A stretch of 64,000 bases of DNA from contig NZ_CP116304.1 in NCBI RefSeq assembly GCF_028010285.1, positions 1,814,501 through 1,878,500 of the forward strand, read 5' to 3'. The position numbers were made by a program, and so were the translations under genes. Below, one piece after another: positions 1 to 8,939 of the stretch. The notes under the pieces are model-generated. The model was not told the DNA's origin. It saw nothing but the letters and a program-made list of their open reading frames with translations, and did not search any database. Every line of letters begins with the position of its first letter. The first letter of the stretch is position 1. This DNA is from Pseudomonas sp. Q1-7. GTDB lineage: Bacteria; Pseudomonadota; Gammaproteobacteria; Pseudomonadales; Pseudomonadaceae.

Positions 1-41
1 CCCCCCTGTTGCTGTTGCGTTGAGCGGACGCGTCGACGAAG

Positions 42-69
42 GCCCGGCGGGCTGATTGCCCAGCCGGGC
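42..69 (-). terminator. Possible terminator hairpin after the LysE-family gene
   Basis: GCCCGGC (42-48) pairs with GCCGGGC (63-69). The hairpin lies about 45 bases past the stop of the minus-strand transporter gene. No clear T-run follows on the minus strand, so intrinsic termination is only possible. The remaining first 113 bases hold no gene that I can see. Confidence 0.35.
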
Positions 70-113
70 TCAAGGGGTCGCACCGTCGATTCGGCGGGTG
101 GCGTTCGCCGCCC

Positions 114-725
114 TCAGCGCGTCATCGGCAAGGCCGCGCCGATCAGCGCGAACAGCGTGCCGCAGCCGCGATTGAAGCCCTTGCCGCCGCGCTCCAGCCA
201 GGGGCGGATCTTGAATGCCAGGCGTGCCAGCAGGTACTCCACCAGGAACTCCACCGCCACGAAGGTCAGCGCCATGACGATGAACTGGCTGACCAGGGAG
301 CGCTGCAGGTCGAGGAACTGCGGCAGGAAGGCACCGTAGAAAAGCAGCACCTTGGGGTTGGAGATCGCCGACAGGAAGCCCTGGCGGAACAGCGTGGTGA
401 CGGGCGTCGCCGTGGCACCGGCGAGGGGGGTCAGGTGTAATGCCGGCGCCCGCCACAGCTGGATACCCAGCCATACCAGATAAGCCCCGCCCAGCCACTT
501 CAGCACCGTCAGCGCGGCCGACGAGGTCTGCAGCAGGGCGCCCAGCCCGAACATCGCCAGTGCGATCAGCAGGCTGAACCCGGTGACGCCGCCGATGATG
601 GTGAACAGCGTGCGCGTCGAACCGTGCAGGGCGCCGTGGGTCAGGGCCAGCAGGCTGTTCGGACCGGGTGTCAGCGCCAGGCCGATGGTGGCGATGAAGT
701 AGAGCAGCCAGGTATCGGCAGCCAT
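114..725 (-). CDS. LysE/RhtB-family amino-acid exporter
   Basis: This is a 203-residue inner-membrane protein of the LysE/RhtB superfamily, which exports amino acids or related small metabolites. The N-terminus carries the family signature: a hydrophobic helix, then ALTPGPNSLLALTHG at about residues 17-31. Five to six hydrophobic segments follow, and the length is typical (about 205). The ATG at 725 gives a complete first helix. The substrate cannot be read from the sequence. The gene stands alone, converging from the left edge, with a TonB-dependent receptor gene on the same strand upstream. Confidence 0.85.
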   Translation of the reverse strand: MAADTWLLYFIATIGLALTPGPNSLLALTHGALHGSTRTLFTIIGGVTGFSLLIALAMFGLGALLQTSSAALTVLKWLGGAYLVWLGIQLWRAPALHLTPLAGATATPVTTLFRQGFLSAISNPKVLLFYGAFLPQFLDLQRSLVSQFIVMALTFVAVEFLVEYLLARLAFKIRPWLERGGKGFNRGCGTLFALIGAALPMTR

Positions 726-846
726 GTGCGCTTCCTCGTGGATTCCTGCGCTGCAGTCTAGGGGCGTCGGGCGTTACACAGAAGGCCTGCCGGGCGGAAA
801 AGCGCCGGTGTCAGGCGCGCTGGCGGGCGCCGGCCAGTCGGAAGGG

Positions 847-2931
847 TCACTCGAAGACGTATTCCAGATCGACTCCCGCATACCAGCTGCGGCCGGCGCC
901 GGCTTCGTAGAAGCGTTGGTTGGCCTCGCCGATGATCACCGAACCGACGTAGTCGCGGTCGAACAGGTTGTTCACGCGCAGGGTCTGGCTGAAGGTCCAG
1001 GGGCGCAACCGCTGTTCGACGCGCAGGTACCCGTTGGCCAGGGCGTAGCCCGGCGCGGCGCGGGCCTGGTTGTCGTCTTCCACCTCCAGGCTGCTGCGCA
1101 GTTGTCCCTCCAGGCCGGCGCTGATGGCGGGGCGGGGCGTCCATTCCAGGCGCGCGAACAGGCTGTGTTCGGCGATGCCGGGCATGCGCCGGCCCGAGGG
1201 AATCGGTTCGCCGGCACTGATGAAGGCCTGGGAATAGCGGGCGTCCAGCCAGGTGTAGGCGAGTTCCAGTCGCCAATGCGCGGCCAGTGCGTGTTCCAGG
1301 CCCAGTTCCAGCCCCTGGCGGCGGGTCTGGGCGGCGTTCTGGTAGCGGGTGCGGCCGCCGACGGAGGAAGCCACCACCAGCTCATCCTCCGTGAGGATAT
1401 GGAACAGCGCCAGGTTCAGGTGCCCGTCGGCGGGCAGCAGCGCCTTGATGCCCAATTCGACCTGCTCGCTGGTGGCTGGCCGCAGGTCGAAGCCGAAGCT
1501 TCCGTCCGGGCCGGAGTAGGACAGCTCGTTCAGGGTGGGCGTCTCGAAACCCCTGGCCCAGCTGGCGTAGACATTCAGCTCCGGCGTCAGGGCATAGGTG
1601 GCGCCCAGGCTCGGCGTGGTCTTGCGGTAGGTGACGCGGCCGCTGTCGTCGCCGTTGGCCAGATAGTGGTCGTCCACGTCGAACGCCACCTCGTTGTGCC
1701 GCAGCCCGCCCAGCAGGCGGAAGTCCTGCCGTTCCCAGGCAAGCTGCAGGTAGGGCGAGGTACCGGTCACGGCGTCGCGTTCGTCGCGGCGCAGCGCACC
1801 CTTCACCCCGAGGCTGTCGCCGATGAAGTTCTCGTAGCCCTGGCGGTCGTCGCGGGAACGGTCGTAATCGATTCCGGCGGTGGCGGTGAAACGGCCCAGC
1901 CCGGTGTCGAACGGCTGGATCCAGCGGCTGCCGATGCCCTGGTAGTCGCGCGCGAAATCGATCACGCCGCCGGCTTGGCGCGGGTTGACCTGGGCCGCCA
2001 CCGGGATCGACTGGAACTGCAGCACCCGCCGGGTGCCGCTGTAGAGGGTGGTTTGCCAGGTGGCTTCGCCGACCCGGCGTTCGAGGTTGAGGCCGCCCTG
2101 GCGCTGGTCCACGGTCTTGCGGGTATTGAACAGCAGGGTGGTGGCCGAGACCGCGCGCGGGTCCTGGCGGTAGGCCTCCCAGGTCAGGCCCTGCGGGTCC
2201 TGGGTGCCGTTCTGGTTCAGGTCGCTGTAGATCAGTGCCAGGCGCGTGTCGGCATCCGGGCGCAGGGTCAGCTTGGCGAAGGACTTTTCGAACTGCGCCG
2301 CGCTGTGGTCGCGATAGCCGTCGGTCTCGTAATGGGCGCGATTGACCAGGTAGCCGATGTGGCCATCGCCACCTTCCAGCGTCACGCGCTCCCGCTGGGT
2401 CGCCCAGGACCCGAGCGTGGTGCTGCCGGACAGCCGTGGCGAGCCTTCGCCGTCGCGGGAGAACAGCTGCACCACGCCGCCGGAATTGCTCCCGTAGGTG
2501 CTGGCGAAGGGGCCGCGCAGCACTTCGATATGGCCGAGCACGTCCAGGTCGAAGCTGGAGGCCTGGCCCTGGCCGTCTGGCGTCGTGGCCGGTATGCCGT
2601 CGCTGAGCAGCTTGATGCCACGCACACCGAAGGCCGAGCGGGCGCCGAACCCGCGCGAGGAGAGCTGGGGTTCCTGGGCATGGTTCTGGCGGTTCTGGAT
2701 GGCCAGGCCGGGCACGCCGGAAAGCGGTTCGGACAGATCGATGCCCGGTTGACCCCGTGGCTGCGGGTCGACCCGGTCCACCGAGAAGGGCAGGTCGAAT
2801 GCCGGCGCGCGGTAGCGGCTGCCACTGATCACCAGTGGCGGGGCATTCGGCGCTGGCGGATCGGCCGCTGTCGCCGCCCCGCACGCCAGCAGGCAGAGGA
2901 CAGCGGCGCAGCGGAGGAGGGTGGCAGCCAT
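847..2931 (-). CDS. TonB-dependent outer-membrane receptor
   Basis: This is a 694-residue outer-membrane receptor that would import a siderophore, metal chelate or other ligand with TonB energy. A signal peptide ends near an ATAADPP stretch, followed by a TonB-box-like LVISGSR. The plug domain includes LSSRGFGARSAFGVRGIKLL and GHIEVLRGPFASTYGSNSGGV. The rest is a long beta-barrel of alternating aromatic strands with a typical RVNNLFDRDYVG near the end. The reading frame extends 69 codons upstream to 3138, but the ATG at 2931 directly precedes a good signal peptide. The last residue is Glu after YVF, where barrels usually end in Phe. No sensor-type N-terminal extension and no adjacent sigma/anti-sigma genes are present. 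The ligand is unknown. Confidence 0.88.
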   Translation of the reverse strand: MAATLLRCAAVLCLLACGAATAADPPAPNAPPLVISGSRYRAPAFDLPFSVDRVDPQPRGQPGIDLSEPLSGVPGLAIQNRQNHAQEPQLSSRGFGARSAFGVRGIKLLSDGIPATTPDGQGQASSFDLDVLGHIEVLRGPFASTYGSNSGGVVQLFSRDGEGSPRLSGSTTLGSWATQRERVTLEGGDGHIGYLVNRAHYETDGYRDHSAAQFEKSFAKLTLRPDADTRLALIYSDLNQNGTQDPQGLTWEAYRQDPRAVSATTLLFNTRKTVDQRQGGLNLERRVGEATWQTTLYSGTRRVLQFQSIPVAAQVNPRQAGGVIDFARDYQGIGSRWIQPFDTGLGRFTATAGIDYDRSRDDRQGYENFIGDSLGVKGALRRDERDAVTGTSPYLQLAWERQDFRLLGGLRHNEVAFDVDDHYLANGDDSGRVTYRKTTPSLGATYALTPELNVYASWARGFETPTLNELSYSGPDGSFGFDLRPATSEQVELGIKALLPADGHLNLALFHILTEDELVVASSVGGRTRYQNAAQTRRQGLELGLEHALAAHWRLELAYTWLDARYSQAFISAGEPIPSGRRMPGIAEHSLFARLEWTPRPAISAGLEGQLRSSLEVEDDNQARAAPGYALANGYLRVEQRLRPWTFSQTLRVNNLFDRDYVGSVIIGEANQRFYEAGAGRSWYAGVDLEYVFE

Positions 2932-3082
2932 GATGGAGGTCGTTTTGATGGCTTTTGATACTGGTTGATCTTTCCTGAAGGTAGCATCGGCCACGATACG
3001 CCCGGCCCCTCCGGCTGCGCGCGGGCGAGGAATCAACACGCGGTCCGCCCCTCGGATCGCCCAGGAAAAGAACCCAGATCGC

Positions 3083-3436
3083 ATGCGCAAGCACAGACGC
3101 CTGACCTTCCGCCAGATCGACCGTATCCATGTCATCAACCGCCTGAGCAGCGAGCCGATGGGCTATATCGCCGACTTGTCCGTCGGTGGCCTGAGGCTGG
3201 TCAGTCCTTCTCCGTTGGCGCCAGGGGCCTGTTTCGAAATGCGCCTGGAGGTGCCGGTGCGCGAAGGGCATTTCCGCTCGGTGGACATTCACGTGGTCTG
3301 CCAGTGGTCACGCAAGGACGGCATGAGCGGCCGCTTCCACATCGGCTTCGCCCTGGACCGGCCGGCGCCGGAATTCACCGAGATGGTCGCCTCGCTGAAT
3401 GCGTCGCTGGGATTCGTGCGCGCCCAGAAGAGCTGA
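3083..3436 (+). CDS. PilZ-domain protein (putative c-di-GMP receptor)
   Basis: This is a 117-residue single-domain PilZ protein. The two c-di-GMP signature blocks are visible: basic RKHRRLTFR at residues 2-10 (degenerate RxxxR) and DLSVGGLRL at about 32-40 (D/NxSxxG). PilZ proteins bind cyclic di-GMP and often adjust motility or exopolysaccharide production. The gene is divergent from the TonB receptor and ends 75 bases before the convergent end of the lateral flhA. That location suggests, but does not show, a link to flagellar control. The ATG at 3083 follows an AAGAA stretch. Confidence 0.8.
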   Translation: MRKHRRLTFRQIDRIHVINRLSSEPMGYIADLSVGGLRLVSPSPLAPGACFEMRLEVPVREGHFRSVDIHVVCQWSRKDGMSGRFHIGFALDRPAPEFTEMVASLNASLGFVRAQKS

Positions 3437-3511
3437 GCCCACCGGGACCCTCCAGGTCGGCGCCTTGCCGGGTGACGCTAAGACAGCCGCCACCCCGCGA
3501 GGGCCTGTCGG

Positions 3512-5608
3512 TCAGCCGAGGGTGCCGAGGATGTTCACCCCCACCTTCTCCGGAATCTCGTTCTGCGACAGCACGTGCAGGCCCGGGCTGAACACCCGGG
3601 CGTAGCGGGCCAGCAGCGGGCGCAATTGCGGCATCACGGTGAGGATCGGCGGGTGGCCTTCCTTGCGCAGCTTTTCCTTCACCACCGGCATGGCGTTCTG
3701 CAGCTGGTTGAGCAGCGCCGGTTCCACCGGGATGTTGTCCAGGCTCACCGGGCCGGCCTGCTGGGCGATGGAGAGGGCGCCCAGCAGGGTGTTTTCCAGG
3801 GCGTTTTCCAGGATGAACACGGCAATCTCGCTGCGATCCCCGGCGATCCGCGAGACGATGCTGCGGCGCAGCGCATAGCGCACGTCCGACGCCAGCAGCA
3901 CCGGGTCCTTGGTACTTTCGCTGCCTTCCAGCAGGGCGCTGGCGATGGACACGATGTCCTTCAGCGGCACTTCTTCCTGCAGCAACTGGCGGAATACCCG
4001 GTGCTGCTGGGCGTAGTTCAGCTGCGTCTTCAGGGACTCCGCCAGCTTGGGCGCCTGCAGTGCCAGGCGCTGCATCAGGTGCTCCACGTCGTCGTGCTTG
4101 AAGATGTCCGGCAGGTTCTCGCGAATCACCTTGTTCAGGTGGGTCGCCACCACGCTGGCGCAGTCGATCACCTGGTAGCCGAGGTTCAGCGCGCGGGTCT
4201 TGTCGCTGGGCAGGATCCACACCACCTGCATGCGGTAGGCCGGGTCGATGCCGAGGATGCCGTCGATCTCGCCGTAGACCTCGGGGGAGGGGATGGCCAT
4301 CAGGCGGTCGGCGTGCAGTTCGGCGCCGTCGATGCGCTCGCCGTTGATGTGGATGCTGTACTGCGAGGCCTTGAGCCGCAGGCTGTCGCGGATCTGCACT
4401 TCCGGCAGGAGGAAGCCCAGGCTCTCCGACAGCGTCTGGCGCACGCCGCGCACCCGCTGCGCCAGGGGCGCGCCGCTGGCGTCGCTGACCAGGCCGACCA
4501 GCTTGTAGCCCAGGGAAATCGACAGGCGCTCCACCAGCGGGATGTCTTCCCAGGCCAGGTTCTGCGCGCGCTCCTGGTCCATCGCCTTGCTCAGCGCCTG
4601 GACCTGCTCCAGGGATTGCGCTTCGGCGATGGGTTCGGCCAGCGATACCCGCCAGCCGATGTAGCCGATCACCGCGGCGAAGCCGAGGAAGGCCAGGTGC
4701 GGCATGCCCGGCACCAGGCCGAGTACCGTGAGGATGCCGGCCACGGTGTAGAGCACCGAAGGCGAGGCGAGCAGTTGCCGCTGCACCAGGTTGGTGATGT
4801 CCGCCGACTCGTTGACCCGGGTCACGATGATGGCCGCCGCGGTGGACAGCAGCAGCGCCGGAATCTGCGCCACCAGGCCGTCGCCGATGGTCAGCATGGC
4901 GTACTGCTGGAAGGCCTGGCTGCCGTCCAGGCCATGGACGAAGACGCCGATGGCGATACCGCCGAAGAGGTTGATCAGGAGCACCAGGATGCCGGCGATG
5001 GCGTCGCCGCGGACGAACTTCGAGGCGCCGTCCATCGCACCGTAGAAGTCGGCCTCCTTGGCCACTTCCTGGCGCCGTACCTTGGCTTCTTCCTGGGTGA
5101 TGATGCCGGCATTGAGGTCGGCGTCGATGGCCATCTGCTTGCCGGGCAGGGCGTCCAGGGTGAAGCGCGCGGTCACTTCGGAGATCCGCTCGCCGCCCTT
5201 GGTGATGACCATGAAGTTCACGATCATCAGGATCACGAAGACGATCATGCCGACGATGAAGTTGCCGCCGATCACCACTTCGCCGAAGGCCTCGATCACC
5301 TTGCCCGCGGCGCCGGTACCGGTGTGGCCCTCCAGCAGCACCACGCGGGTGGAGGCCACGTTCAGCGACAGGCGCAGCAGCGTGGTGACCAGGATCACCG
5401 TCGGCAGCAGGGAGAAGTCCAGCGGCCGTTTCGACGACACGCTCACCATCAGCACCAGGATCGCCATGCCGATGTTGAAGGTGAAGAGCGCGTCCAGCAT
5501 CAGCGGCGGCAGCGGCAGGATGATCATCGCCAGGACGGACAGGATCACCAGCGGGATGCCGATGCGCCCGCTGCGCAGGGTGGGGGTCAGTTGCTGGAGT
5601 AAACGCAT
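3512..5608 (-). CDS. flhA: Flagellar export gate protein FlhA (lateral system)
   Basis: This 698-residue protein forms the nonameric ring of the flagellar type III export gate. The N-terminal half has about eight membrane helices, beginning with VILSVLAMIILPLPPLMLDA. The conserved cytoplasmic FHIPEP-type loop follows (VITKGGERISEVTARFTLDA, about 190-210; PGKQMAIDADLNAG). The C-terminal half is the soluble substrate/chaperone-docking domain. Length is normal for FlhA (about 690-700). It is the last gene of the minus-strand operon fliM-N-P-Q-R-flhB-flhA, four bases after flhB. Flag-2/lateral systems name it lfhA. Confidence 0.97.
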   Translation of the reverse strand: MRLLQQLTPTLRSGRIGIPLVILSVLAMIILPLPPLMLDALFTFNIGMAILVLMVSVSSKRPLDFSLLPTVILVTTLLRLSLNVASTRVVLLEGHTGTGAAGKVIEAFGEVVIGGNFIVGMIVFVILMIVNFMVITKGGERISEVTARFTLDALPGKQMAIDADLNAGIITQEEAKVRRQEVAKEADFYGAMDGASKFVRGDAIAGILVLLINLFGGIAIGVFVHGLDGSQAFQQYAMLTIGDGLVAQIPALLLSTAAAIIVTRVNESADITNLVQRQLLASPSVLYTVAGILTVLGLVPGMPHLAFLGFAAVIGYIGWRVSLAEPIAEAQSLEQVQALSKAMDQERAQNLAWEDIPLVERLSISLGYKLVGLVSDASGAPLAQRVRGVRQTLSESLGFLLPEVQIRDSLRLKASQYSIHINGERIDGAELHADRLMAIPSPEVYGEIDGILGIDPAYRMQVVWILPSDKTRALNLGYQVIDCASVVATHLNKVIRENLPDIFKHDDVEHLMQRLALQAPKLAESLKTQLNYAQQHRVFRQLLQEEVPLKDIVSIASALLEGSESTKDPVLLASDVRYALRRSIVSRIAGDRSEIAVFILENALENTLLGALSIAQQAGPVSLDNIPVEPALLNQLQNAMPVVKEKLRKEGHPPILTVMPQLRPLLARYARVFSPGLHVLSQNEIPEKVGVNILGTLG

Positions 5609-5612
5609 GGGG

Positions 5613-6746
5613 TCAGGCCCTGTTCAGCAGGTCTTCGGGAATCGGGAGGTTGTCCGCCAGCTCCGGTTTGCCGCGGCGCCCCTGGCGCCACGCCTTGAGC
5701 TGGAGGATGTAGGTCAGCACATGGGCCACGGCGCGGTAGAGCTGCGCCGGGATCTGCTGGTTGACCTGGGTGGTGAAATAAATGGCGCGCGCCAGCGGTG
5801 GGGCTTCCACCACCTCCAGGCCGTGGGCATTGGCCATCTTGCGGATGTACAGCGCGGTCTCGTCCGCGCCACGGGCGATCACGTAGGGCGCCTGGGCCTT
5901 TTTCGGGTCGTACTTGAGCGCGACCGCGAAGTGCACCGGGTTGACGATCACCACGTCGGCGTTCTTCATCACCCGGTTGATCTGCCGTTGCACCAGCTGG
6001 CGCTGCAACTGCTTGATGCGCGACTTCACTTCCGGGCTGCCTTCCTGGTTCTTGTGCTCTTCCTTGCGCTCCTGTTTGGTCATGCGCATTTTTTTCAGGA
6101 AGAAGAAGCGCTGCAGCGGGACGTCGATCAGCGAGAAGACGACGAACACCAGCAGCAGCGAGAGCGTCAGGTCGAAGGCCAGGGCGAAGGCGCCGGCCAG
6201 CGCCTCGTGCAGGTTGCCGCGCTGCAGGGCGATCAGCTGGGGCAGGGCGTCCTTCAGTTGCCACCAGGCCACCAGGCCCAGCACGCCGATCTTCAGCGTG
6301 GACTTCAGCAGCTCCACCTGGTTCTGCAGGGAGAACATGCGGCCCAGGCCGGCGATGGGGTCCAGCTTGGACCACTTGGGGTGGACGTTCTTCGACGCGA
6401 ACAGCCAGCCGCCGGACAGCAGCGACAACGCGACCACCACCAGCGGCGTGAGCAGCAGCGGCAGCAGGATCTGCATGAACAGAAGCAGGCCGTTGCCCAT
6501 CACCAGGCGAATGTCTTCCAGGCTGATCTCGCTGCGCGACAGGTCCACCCAGGTGCGGCTGAAAATCTGTTCCAGGCCGTGTTGCAGCCAGTCGAGGCTG
6601 AATTTCAGCAACAGCAGCGTAGCCAGCAAGGACAGCGTGGTGGACAGGTCCTTCGAGCGGCTGACCTGGCCGTCCTCACGGCTTTTCTTCAGCTTCTGCT
6701 GGGATGCTTCCTCGGTCTTTTCCTGGGCGCTGTTCTGCTCAGCCAT
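5613..6746 (-). CDS. flhB: Flagellar export specificity switch FlhB (lateral system)
   Basis: This 377-residue export-gate subunit switches substrate specificity from hook to filament with FliK. It has an N-terminal charged segment (EKTEEASQQKLKKSRE), four membrane helices, and a cytoplasmic domain starting near 215 (KKMRMTKQERKEEHKNQEG). The autocleavage site, normally Asn-Pro-Thr-His, reads NPVH at residues 269-272. The catalytic Asn and Pro are kept and Thr is replaced by Val. The start overlaps the fliR stop by eight bases. Confidence 0.96.
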   Translation of the reverse strand: MAEQNSAQEKTEEASQQKLKKSREDGQVSRSKDLSTTLSLLATLLLLKFSLDWLQHGLEQIFSRTWVDLSRSEISLEDIRLVMGNGLLLFMQILLPLLLTPLVVVALSLLSGGWLFASKNVHPKWSKLDPIAGLGRMFSLQNQVELLKSTLKIGVLGLVAWWQLKDALPQLIALQRGNLHEALAGAFALAFDLTLSLLLVFVVFSLIDVPLQRFFFLKKMRMTKQERKEEHKNQEGSPEVKSRIKQLQRQLVQRQINRVMKNADVVIVNPVHFAVALKYDPKKAQAPYVIARGADETALYIRKMANAHGLEVVEAPPLARAIYFTTQVNQQIPAQLYRAVAHVLTYILQLKAWRQGRRGKPELADNLPIPEDLLNRA

Positions 6747-7539
6747 GGCGCCCCTCGACGAGGATGCGGCCGAGGTTGTCCAGCAGCGCGCGGGTCAGGT
6801 GCAGGTAGCTTTCCGGCAGGTTCGGCAAGGTCAGCTGGATGCAGAAGAGCCCCGCGACGATGGCCATGGGGAAGCCCAGGGAGAACAGGTTCATCGCCGG
6901 CGAGATGCGGTTCAGCAGGCCGAAGCAGAACTGCAGCAGGGTCATGCAGAACACCAGCGGCAGGGCCACCAGCACCGCCGCCGAGAACACCCAGCCGAGG
7001 GACTGCAGGATTGCGCCCAGGCCGGTGTAGTGCAGGCCGCTGCCCACCGGCCAGTAGACAAAGCTCTGGAACAGGATGCTCACCACCAGCAGGTGCCCGT
7101 CGATGGCGAAGAACAGGAACACCAGCAGGATGAAATAGAGCTGGAAGATGATCGACGACGAAGACACCCCATTCAGCGGGTCGTTGAACATCGCCATGCT
7201 CAGGCCCAACAGGGTGGCGACCACGTCGCCGACGATGCCGAAGATGGCGAACACCAGCATCAGCGCCAGTCCCAGCAGCAGGCCGAAGGCGATCTGCTCC
7301 AGCGCGGTGAGCAGGCCCCGCGCCGACAGCGGCTCGATGGCCGGCATCGGCGGCAGGGCGGCGGACAGGGCGAGGGTCAGGGCCAACGCCAGCAGCACCC
7401 GCAGGCGCATCGGCAGGGCCTTGTGGCTGAACAGCGGGGCCAGGCCGAACACCGCCATGATCCGGCAAAAGGGCCACCAGTAGCTCTGCAACTGGTGCAG
7501 GTACTGGCTGAACTGCAGGATCGCTTCGCCGCCCGCCAT
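6739..7539 (-). CDS. fliR: Flagellar export protein FliR (lateral system)
   Basis: This 266-residue membrane protein is the export-gate component that combines with FliP and FliQ into the helical pore. Six hydrophobic segments are visible, and the mid-region FGIVGDVVATLLGLSMAMFNDPLNGVSSSSI matches the conserved FliR core. Length is typical (about 260). The ATG at 7539 lies four bases after the fliQ stop on the minus strand, and its 3' end overlaps flhB. Order and spacing support one transcript from fliM to flhA. Confidence 0.95.
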   Translation of the reverse strand: MAGGEAILQFSQYLHQLQSYWWPFCRIMAVFGLAPLFSHKALPMRLRVLLALALTLALSAALPPMPAIEPLSARGLLTALEQIAFGLLLGLALMLVFAIFGIVGDVVATLLGLSMAMFNDPLNGVSSSSIIFQLYFILLVFLFFAIDGHLLVVSILFQSFVYWPVGSGLHYTGLGAILQSLGWVFSAAVLVALPLVFCMTLLQFCFGLLNRISPAMNLFSLGFPMAIVAGLFCIQLTLPNLPESYLHLTRALLDNLGRILVEGRHG

Positions 7540-7543
7540 GGCA

Positions 7544-7816
7544 TCAGCCGACCAGGCGACCCGCTTGCTTGAAGGTTTCGATGAACAGGTCGCTCAGGGT
7601 GCGCAGAATCCAGTGCCCGGAGAACACCAGCATGCCGAGGGTGATCAACAGGCGCGGCAGGAAGCTCAGCATCTGTTCGTTGATCTGCGTGGCCGCCTGG
7701 AAAATGCTGATCAGCAGGCCGCCGAGCAGGCTCGGCACGATGAGCACGCAGACCACCAGGGTGGTGATGTGCACAGCGTTGGAGATGATGCCGACGGCGG
7801 TATCGGGGGTGAGCAT
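7544..7816 (-). CDS. fliQ: Flagellar export protein FliQ (lateral system)
   Basis: This 90-residue protein has two long membrane helices. It is the standard FliQ size, with the conserved PSLLGGLLISIFQAATQINEQ segment at about residues 29-49. It assembles with FliP and FliR in the export pore. It lies between fliP and fliR on the minus strand, eight bases after the fliP stop. Confidence 0.95.
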   Translation of the reverse strand: MLTPDTAVGIISNAVHITTLVVCVLIVPSLLGGLLISIFQAATQINEQMLSFLPRLLITLGMLVFSGHWILRTLSDLFIETFKQAGRLVG

Positions 7817-7824
7817 GGGCGACC

Positions 7825-8574
7825 TCAGAAGGGCTGCACGCTGGTGGTCAGGGTGCCCATCATCAGGGCCCAGCCGTCCACCAGGACGAAGACCATCAGC
7901 TTGAAGGGCAGGGAGATCATCATCGGCGAGAGCATCATCATGCCCATGGCCATCAGCACACTGGCCACCACCAGGTCGATCACCAGGAAGGGCACGAAGA
8001 TCATGAAACCGAGCTGGAAGGCGGTCTTCAATTCGCTCAGCACGAAGGACGGCAGCAGCAGGGAAAAGTCCAGCGCCTCCAGCTTGTCCGGCATCTTCTC
8101 GCCGGCCAGCGCGACCATGGTTTCCAGGGAATTGCGGTTGGTCTGCGCCAGCATGAAGCGCGACAGGGTGGTCTTCGCGCGTTCCAGGCCCTGTTCCAGG
8201 GTGATGGCGTCGGACTCGAAGGGCTGGTAGGCCTCGCTGTACATCTCCTGCCAGACCGGGCGCATCACCAGCAGCGTCATGATCAGGGCGATGCCCACCA
8301 GCACGTTGTTCGGCGGGCTCTGTTGCAGGCCGATGGCCTGGCGCAGGATCGCCAGGACGATGACGAAACGGGTGAAACAGGTCATCAGCATGAGCATCGC
8401 CGGGAGGAAGCCCAGCAGCGTCATGATGATCAGGATCTGCAGTTTGACGCTGAATTCCTGGCCGTTTTCCGTCTGGTTCAGGTTGAACAAGGTGATGTCG
8501 CCGCCGGCGGCCTGGGCCAGCAGCGGGAAGCCGCCGGCCAGCAGCAGGGCGAGGCAGGCCAGGCGGCGGATCAT
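7825..8574 (-). CDS. fliP: Flagellar export protein FliP (lateral system)
   Basis: This 249-residue export-pore subunit starts with a cleavable signal peptide (LALLLAGGFPLLAQA). Conserved FliP blocks follow: LQILIIMTLLGFLPAMLMLM, then FTRFVIVLAILRQAIG, and near the end PFLVIDLVVASVLMAMGMMM. Its ATG overlaps the fliN stop (ATGA type). There is no fliO between fliN and fliP, a known trait of lateral/Flag-2 loci where FliO is dispensable or supplied elsewhere. Confidence 0.96.
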   Translation of the reverse strand: MIRRLACLALLLAGGFPLLAQAAGGDITLFNLNQTENGQEFSVKLQILIIMTLLGFLPAMLMLMTCFTRFVIVLAILRQAIGLQQSPPNNVLVGIALIMTLLVMRPVWQEMYSEAYQPFESDAITLEQGLERAKTTLSRFMLAQTNRNSLETMVALAGEKMPDKLEALDFSLLLPSFVLSELKTAFQLGFMIFVPFLVIDLVVASVLMAMGMMMLSPMMISLPFKLMVFVLVDGWALMMGTLTTSVQPF

Positions 8575-8939
8575 GCCGGCAGTTCGTTGAAGCGGTTGCT
8601 GTTCAGTTCGACGATGCGCAAGCCGTAGTTGCCGTTCATCACCACCACTTCCGCCTTGGCGAACAACGCGCCGTTGACCTTCACGTCGAGCGGCTCGCCG
8701 GCCAGCTTGTCGAGGATGATCACGCTGCTGGTGTCCACCTCCATCAGCTCCTTCAGGGAAATCTCCACCGACGCCACTTCCAGGGTGACGTTCACCGGAA
8801 TCTTGCCGAAGAAGCTCATGTCCGGGCGCGGCGCCTGGATGGCCGCCGGCTCGACCGTCTCGGCCAGGCCGGCATCCAGGTCCAGGCCGTCGTCGTTGAT
8901 CAGGGATTCGAACTCGTTTTCCGAAACCGCGCTGCTCAT
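8571..8939 (-). CDS. fliN: Flagellar switch protein FliN (lateral system)
   Basis: This 122-residue C-ring protein has an acidic, variable N-terminus of about 45 residues. The SpoA/FliN domain then starts at IPVNVTLEVASVEISLKELM and includes LDKLAGEPLDVKVNGALFAKAEVVV and NYGLRIVEL. It forms the lower C-ring with FliM and docks FliH-FliI. The start codon overlaps the fliM stop, so the two are probably translationally coupled. Confidence 0.95.
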   Translation of the reverse strand: MSSAVSENEFESLINDDGLDLDAGLAETVEPAAIQAPRPDMSFFGKIPVNVTLEVASVEISLKELMEVDTSSVIILDKLAGEPLDVKVNGALFAKAEVVVMNGNYGLRIVELNSNRFNELPA

